A stretch of 64,000 bases of DNA from Paenibacillus spongiae (GTDB taxonomy: Bacteria > Bacillota > Bacilli > Paenibacillales > Paenibacillaceae), in NCBI RefSeq assembly GCF_024734895.1, contig NZ_CP091430.1:5226501-5290500 (forward strand), written 5' to 3'. This document shows, one piece after another, positions 62,047-64,000 of this stretch. Below the pieces are notes generated by a model. It did not search any database. It was not told where the DNA came from and was given only the letters and a program-made list of their open reading frames with translations. Position 1 is the first letter of the stretch. Every line of letters begins with the position of its first letter. The position numbers and the translations under genes are program-made.

Positions 62047-63546
62047 ATGAATAAATATAGCCGCTCTATTGTCGGCCTTGTCCTGCTGCTCCTTATACAG
62101 CTTACCGGATGCACGAATCAGAATACGAACGTTCCCGATTCCCGCGACGATTCGCCTGTAAACCTCATTTATTATACGATAGGCGATCCGGATAAGGATC
62201 TTCAGCTTGTCAATAACAAGATCAATGAGCTTCTTCTGCGGAAAATTGGAATTACGATCACCTATATCAAGATCGGCTGGGAAGAGTACGAGAACCGCCT
62301 GAATACGATGATATCGTCGGACACCTCGTTTGATATCGCCTTTGCGCCTAACTTTATTACGAATGCCAAACGCGGCGCCTGGCTGAAGCTCAATGATTAT
62401 TTAACGAATCAAGGTAAAGCGATGTATGATGCGATTAACCCCGTCTTCTGGGAAGGCGCGAAGCTTAACGACGGAAGCATATATGGCATTCCGACGAACA
62501 AGGAATTGGCCGTGCTTGAAAATTGGATCTATCCGGAAGCATTGATTAAGAAGTATAACATCGATATCTCCAAATACAACACGTTGGAGTCGCTGGAGCC
62601 TCTGCTGCGGATGATACAGAAGAATGAGCCGGATTACATTCCCATGGAGCTGAACAAGGACTCTCACAATTTCTTCGCTATGTACGGCTATGAATACATT
62701 ACGAACAATAAAATACCTTTAGCAATCCAATCGCTGGATCCAACCGCATCCGTCGTCAATATTTTCGAAACCGCTGAAGCCAGGCAAATCTTAACAACGC
62801 TCCGGCGTTACTATCAGCTGGGCTTCATTAATCAAGATGCGGCATTGCGCGAACCGGGAGCGCTGCAGCTGGATTCGAAGGTATTCTGGAAATCCGCAAG
62901 CGGCGGACCGCTGTCCGAGAGCGTCTGGAGCAAAGATCTGGGCTATAAGATAGTCGCCCATCCCGTCACGCCCGAAGTCGCGACGAATGTGTCCGTGCTT
63001 GGCGGGATGATGGCGGTGAACGCAAACACGAAGCATCCGGAAGAATGCATCGCCTTTCTAAATTTATTGAATACCGATTCCGAATTGCGCAATCTATTCA
63101 ACTACGGGATTGAAGGGATTCATTATGACTTGGATCACAACGGCCAGGTTGTTCTTATTGATGCGCAGGGGAATCGATTAAGGAATAAAGCTCCCAATTA
63201 TGCGGGGGTTCAATTCACGCAAGGCAATTGGTTCATCTTAAATACGCTGGGCGGTGATTTTCCCGATCCTCTTGATAAATGGGAGCAATTCCGTACGTAT
63301 AACGCCAAAGTCGTGAAATCGAAAGTACTCGGGTTTAACCCTGACCTGTCCATGATGAATGATGAATTCGAGAAAATCGAAAATGTATGGCATAAATACT
63401 ATCCCCTGCTCATGACCGGCAGTGTCGATATCGACACCTTCCTGCCCAAATTTAATGATGAACTGCATAAAGCAGGACTGGAGAAAGTACGTGCAGAGGT
63501 GCAAAAACATCTTGATGCATGGCGCCAAGAGCGTGATAAATTGTAA
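62047..63546 (+). CDS. Second solute-binding lipoprotein, next to the two-component genes
   Basis: A 499-residue binding protein with a lipoprotein signal (SIVGLVLLLLIQLTGCTN, lipobox LTGC). It is a paralogue of the protein at 57894: shared segments include IYGIPTNKE/YSVPTYKD-type positions, FINQDAALREPG/INPDAPTKVEG, and the late VANC/KIENVWHKYYPLLMTGSVD stretch. It follows the response regulator by 21 bases with GGGGAG upstream of its ATG. It has no permeases of its own, so it may feed the shared importer with a different ligand or present ligand to the kinase. Confidence 0.9.
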   Translation: MNKYSRSIVGLVLLLLIQLTGCTNQNTNVPDSRDDSPVNLIYYTIGDPDKDLQLVNNKINELLLRKIGITITYIKIGWEEYENRLNTMISSDTSFDIAFAPNFITNAKRGAWLKLNDYLTNQGKAMYDAINPVFWEGAKLNDGSIYGIPTNKELAVLENWIYPEALIKKYNIDISKYNTLESLEPLLRMIQKNEPDYIPMELNKDSHNFFAMYGYEYITNNKIPLAIQSLDPTASVVNIFETAEARQILTTLRRYYQLGFINQDAALREPGALQLDSKVFWKSASGGPLSESVWSKDLGYKIVAHPVTPEVATNVSVLGGMMAVNANTKHPEECIAFLNLLNTDSELRNLFNYGIEGIHYDLDHNGQVVLIDAQGNRLRNKAPNYAGVQFTQGNWFILNTLGGDFPDPLDKWEQFRTYNAKVVKSKVLGFNPDLSMMNDEFEKIENVWHKYYPLLMTGSVDIDTFLPKFNDELHKAGLEKVRAEVQKHLDAWRQERDKL

Positions 63547-63594
63547 TGTATTCCAATTTACAGTATGCTAAACCATATGGGAGGAGAGGAATTT

Positions 63595-64000
63595 ATGGTC
63601 AAACAACTGATCGTTGGCGACGCAACGCATGAACTTTCCACTACGCGCCGCATTCTGGAACGCTTGCCCGAGGAGCATATGTCGTGGAAGCCGCACGAGA
63701 AATCGATGACGCTCGGCGGGCTGGCCACGCACCTGATCAACCTGCTGAACTGGCAAATCGCGATTTTTCAGTATCCGGAGTTCGATCTTTCGACCGTGCC
63801 GCTGCGGAGGGAGCCTTTGGAAAAACGCGCTGACGTTCTGGAGGAGTTCGACGCGAACGTCGGCAAGTTTGAAAAGCTGCTCGCCGAATGTGACGAGAAA
63901 ATCCTCGGCGAGGAATGGACGTTGCGCCACGGCAACCATATCATCCTCCGCGAGCCGCGGGCGATCGCGCTCCGCACCTTCGGATTAAGCCACATGGTCC
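63595..64000 (+). CDS. DinB-family protein, 3' end outside window
   Basis: An ATG at 63595 with GGGAGGAGAGG upstream opens a frame that stays open to the window edge (135 codons). The sequence MVKQLIVGDATHELSTTRRILE, then ATHLINLLNWQ and a LSHMV end match the DinB/DUF1572 four-helix fold; His in THL and in LSHM are expected metal ligands. These small cytoplasmic proteins are often stress-linked thiol transferases or have no known role. Its last part is missing here. Confidence 0.85.
   Translation, partial: MVKQLIVGDATHELSTTRRILERLPEEHMSWKPHEKSMTLGGLATHLINLLNWQIAIFQYPEFDLSTVPLRREPLEKRADVLEEFDANVGKFEKLLAECDEKILGEEWTLRHGNHIILREPRAIALRTFGLSHMV

Noticed and set aside
1..64000. CRISPR array, prophage or transposon
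   Set aside because: No regularly spaced identical repeats with unique spacers, no phage structural genes and no transposase frames were seen. The two hairpin arrays have too few, diverged copies to be CRISPR.

Overview
The window looks like chromosomal DNA of a soil-type, endospore-forming Firmicute of the Paenibacillaceae, most likely Paenibacillus or a close relative. This is inferred from gene content and style, not from a marker gene. The signs are strong GGAGG-type ribosome binding sites with frequent GTG/TTG starts, sugar ABC importers of the LplA-LplB-LplC type without their own ATPase, YesM/YesN two-component pairs, membrane AraC regulators, several Gfo/Idh/MocA oxidoreductases, catabolite-responsive elements, and arrays of intergenic hairpin repeats. 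No CRISPR array, rRNA operon, intact tRNA or transposase was seen.

Layout. 1-4 kb: 5' part of a beta-propeller glycosidase, an AraC regulator and a divergent pair of overlapping Gfo/Idh/MocA dehydrogenases. 4-10.4 kb: alpha/beta hydrolase, alditol oxidase, quinone-reductase-like dehydrogenase, a hairpin repeat array and a large MalT-like LuxR regulator. 10.5-16.2 kb: metal/redox block with a Tat-exported multicopper oxidase, a ZIP permease and TatA, then an ArsR repressor with a Cd/Zn/Pb P-type ATPase. 16.4-20.4 kb: an unusual 1039-residue GNAT fusion protein translationally coupled to an amidohydrolase. 20.5-24.2 kb: ECF sigma factor with anti-sigma factor, and a DrrAB-type exporter. 24.5-28.2 kb: cysJ-cysI assimilatory sulfite reductase. 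28.5-34.8 kb: DUF3817-MFS fusion, then MarR with a heterodimeric ABC exporter.

35-43 kb: a catabolic operon (Gfo/Idh dehydrogenase, solute-binding lipoprotein, two permeases, class III aminotransferase, PhyH-type dioxygenase) with a divergent IclR regulator. 43.2-49.1 kb: a second importer (permease, permease, binding protein) with a membrane AraC regulator. 49.2-55.3 kb: a scarred accessory stretch with a decayed 3' half of a tRNA-Ala(GGC), a fragment of a short-chain dehydrogenase C-terminus, a formylglycine-generating-enzyme-like protein, DUF4180, GNAT, two TetR genes, an intact short-chain dehydrogenase, DUF3995 and a broken MFS gene. 55.4-63.5 kb: a second repeat array, then a cre site, LplB-LplC permeases, binding protein, YesM/YesN and a second binding lipoprotein. 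The window ends inside a DinB-like gene.

Most of the region serves scavenging of plant- or polysaccharide-derived carbohydrates: three ATPase-less importers that must borrow a shared ATPase encoded elsewhere, each with its own regulator (IclR, membrane AraC, YesMN) and two with possible CcpA sites. The best candidates for something undescribed are the GNAT fusion/amidohydrolase pair, the two hairpin arrays with matching spacing, the multicopper oxidase/ZIP/TatA cassette, and the tRNA/SDR scar at 49.2-49.4 kb.
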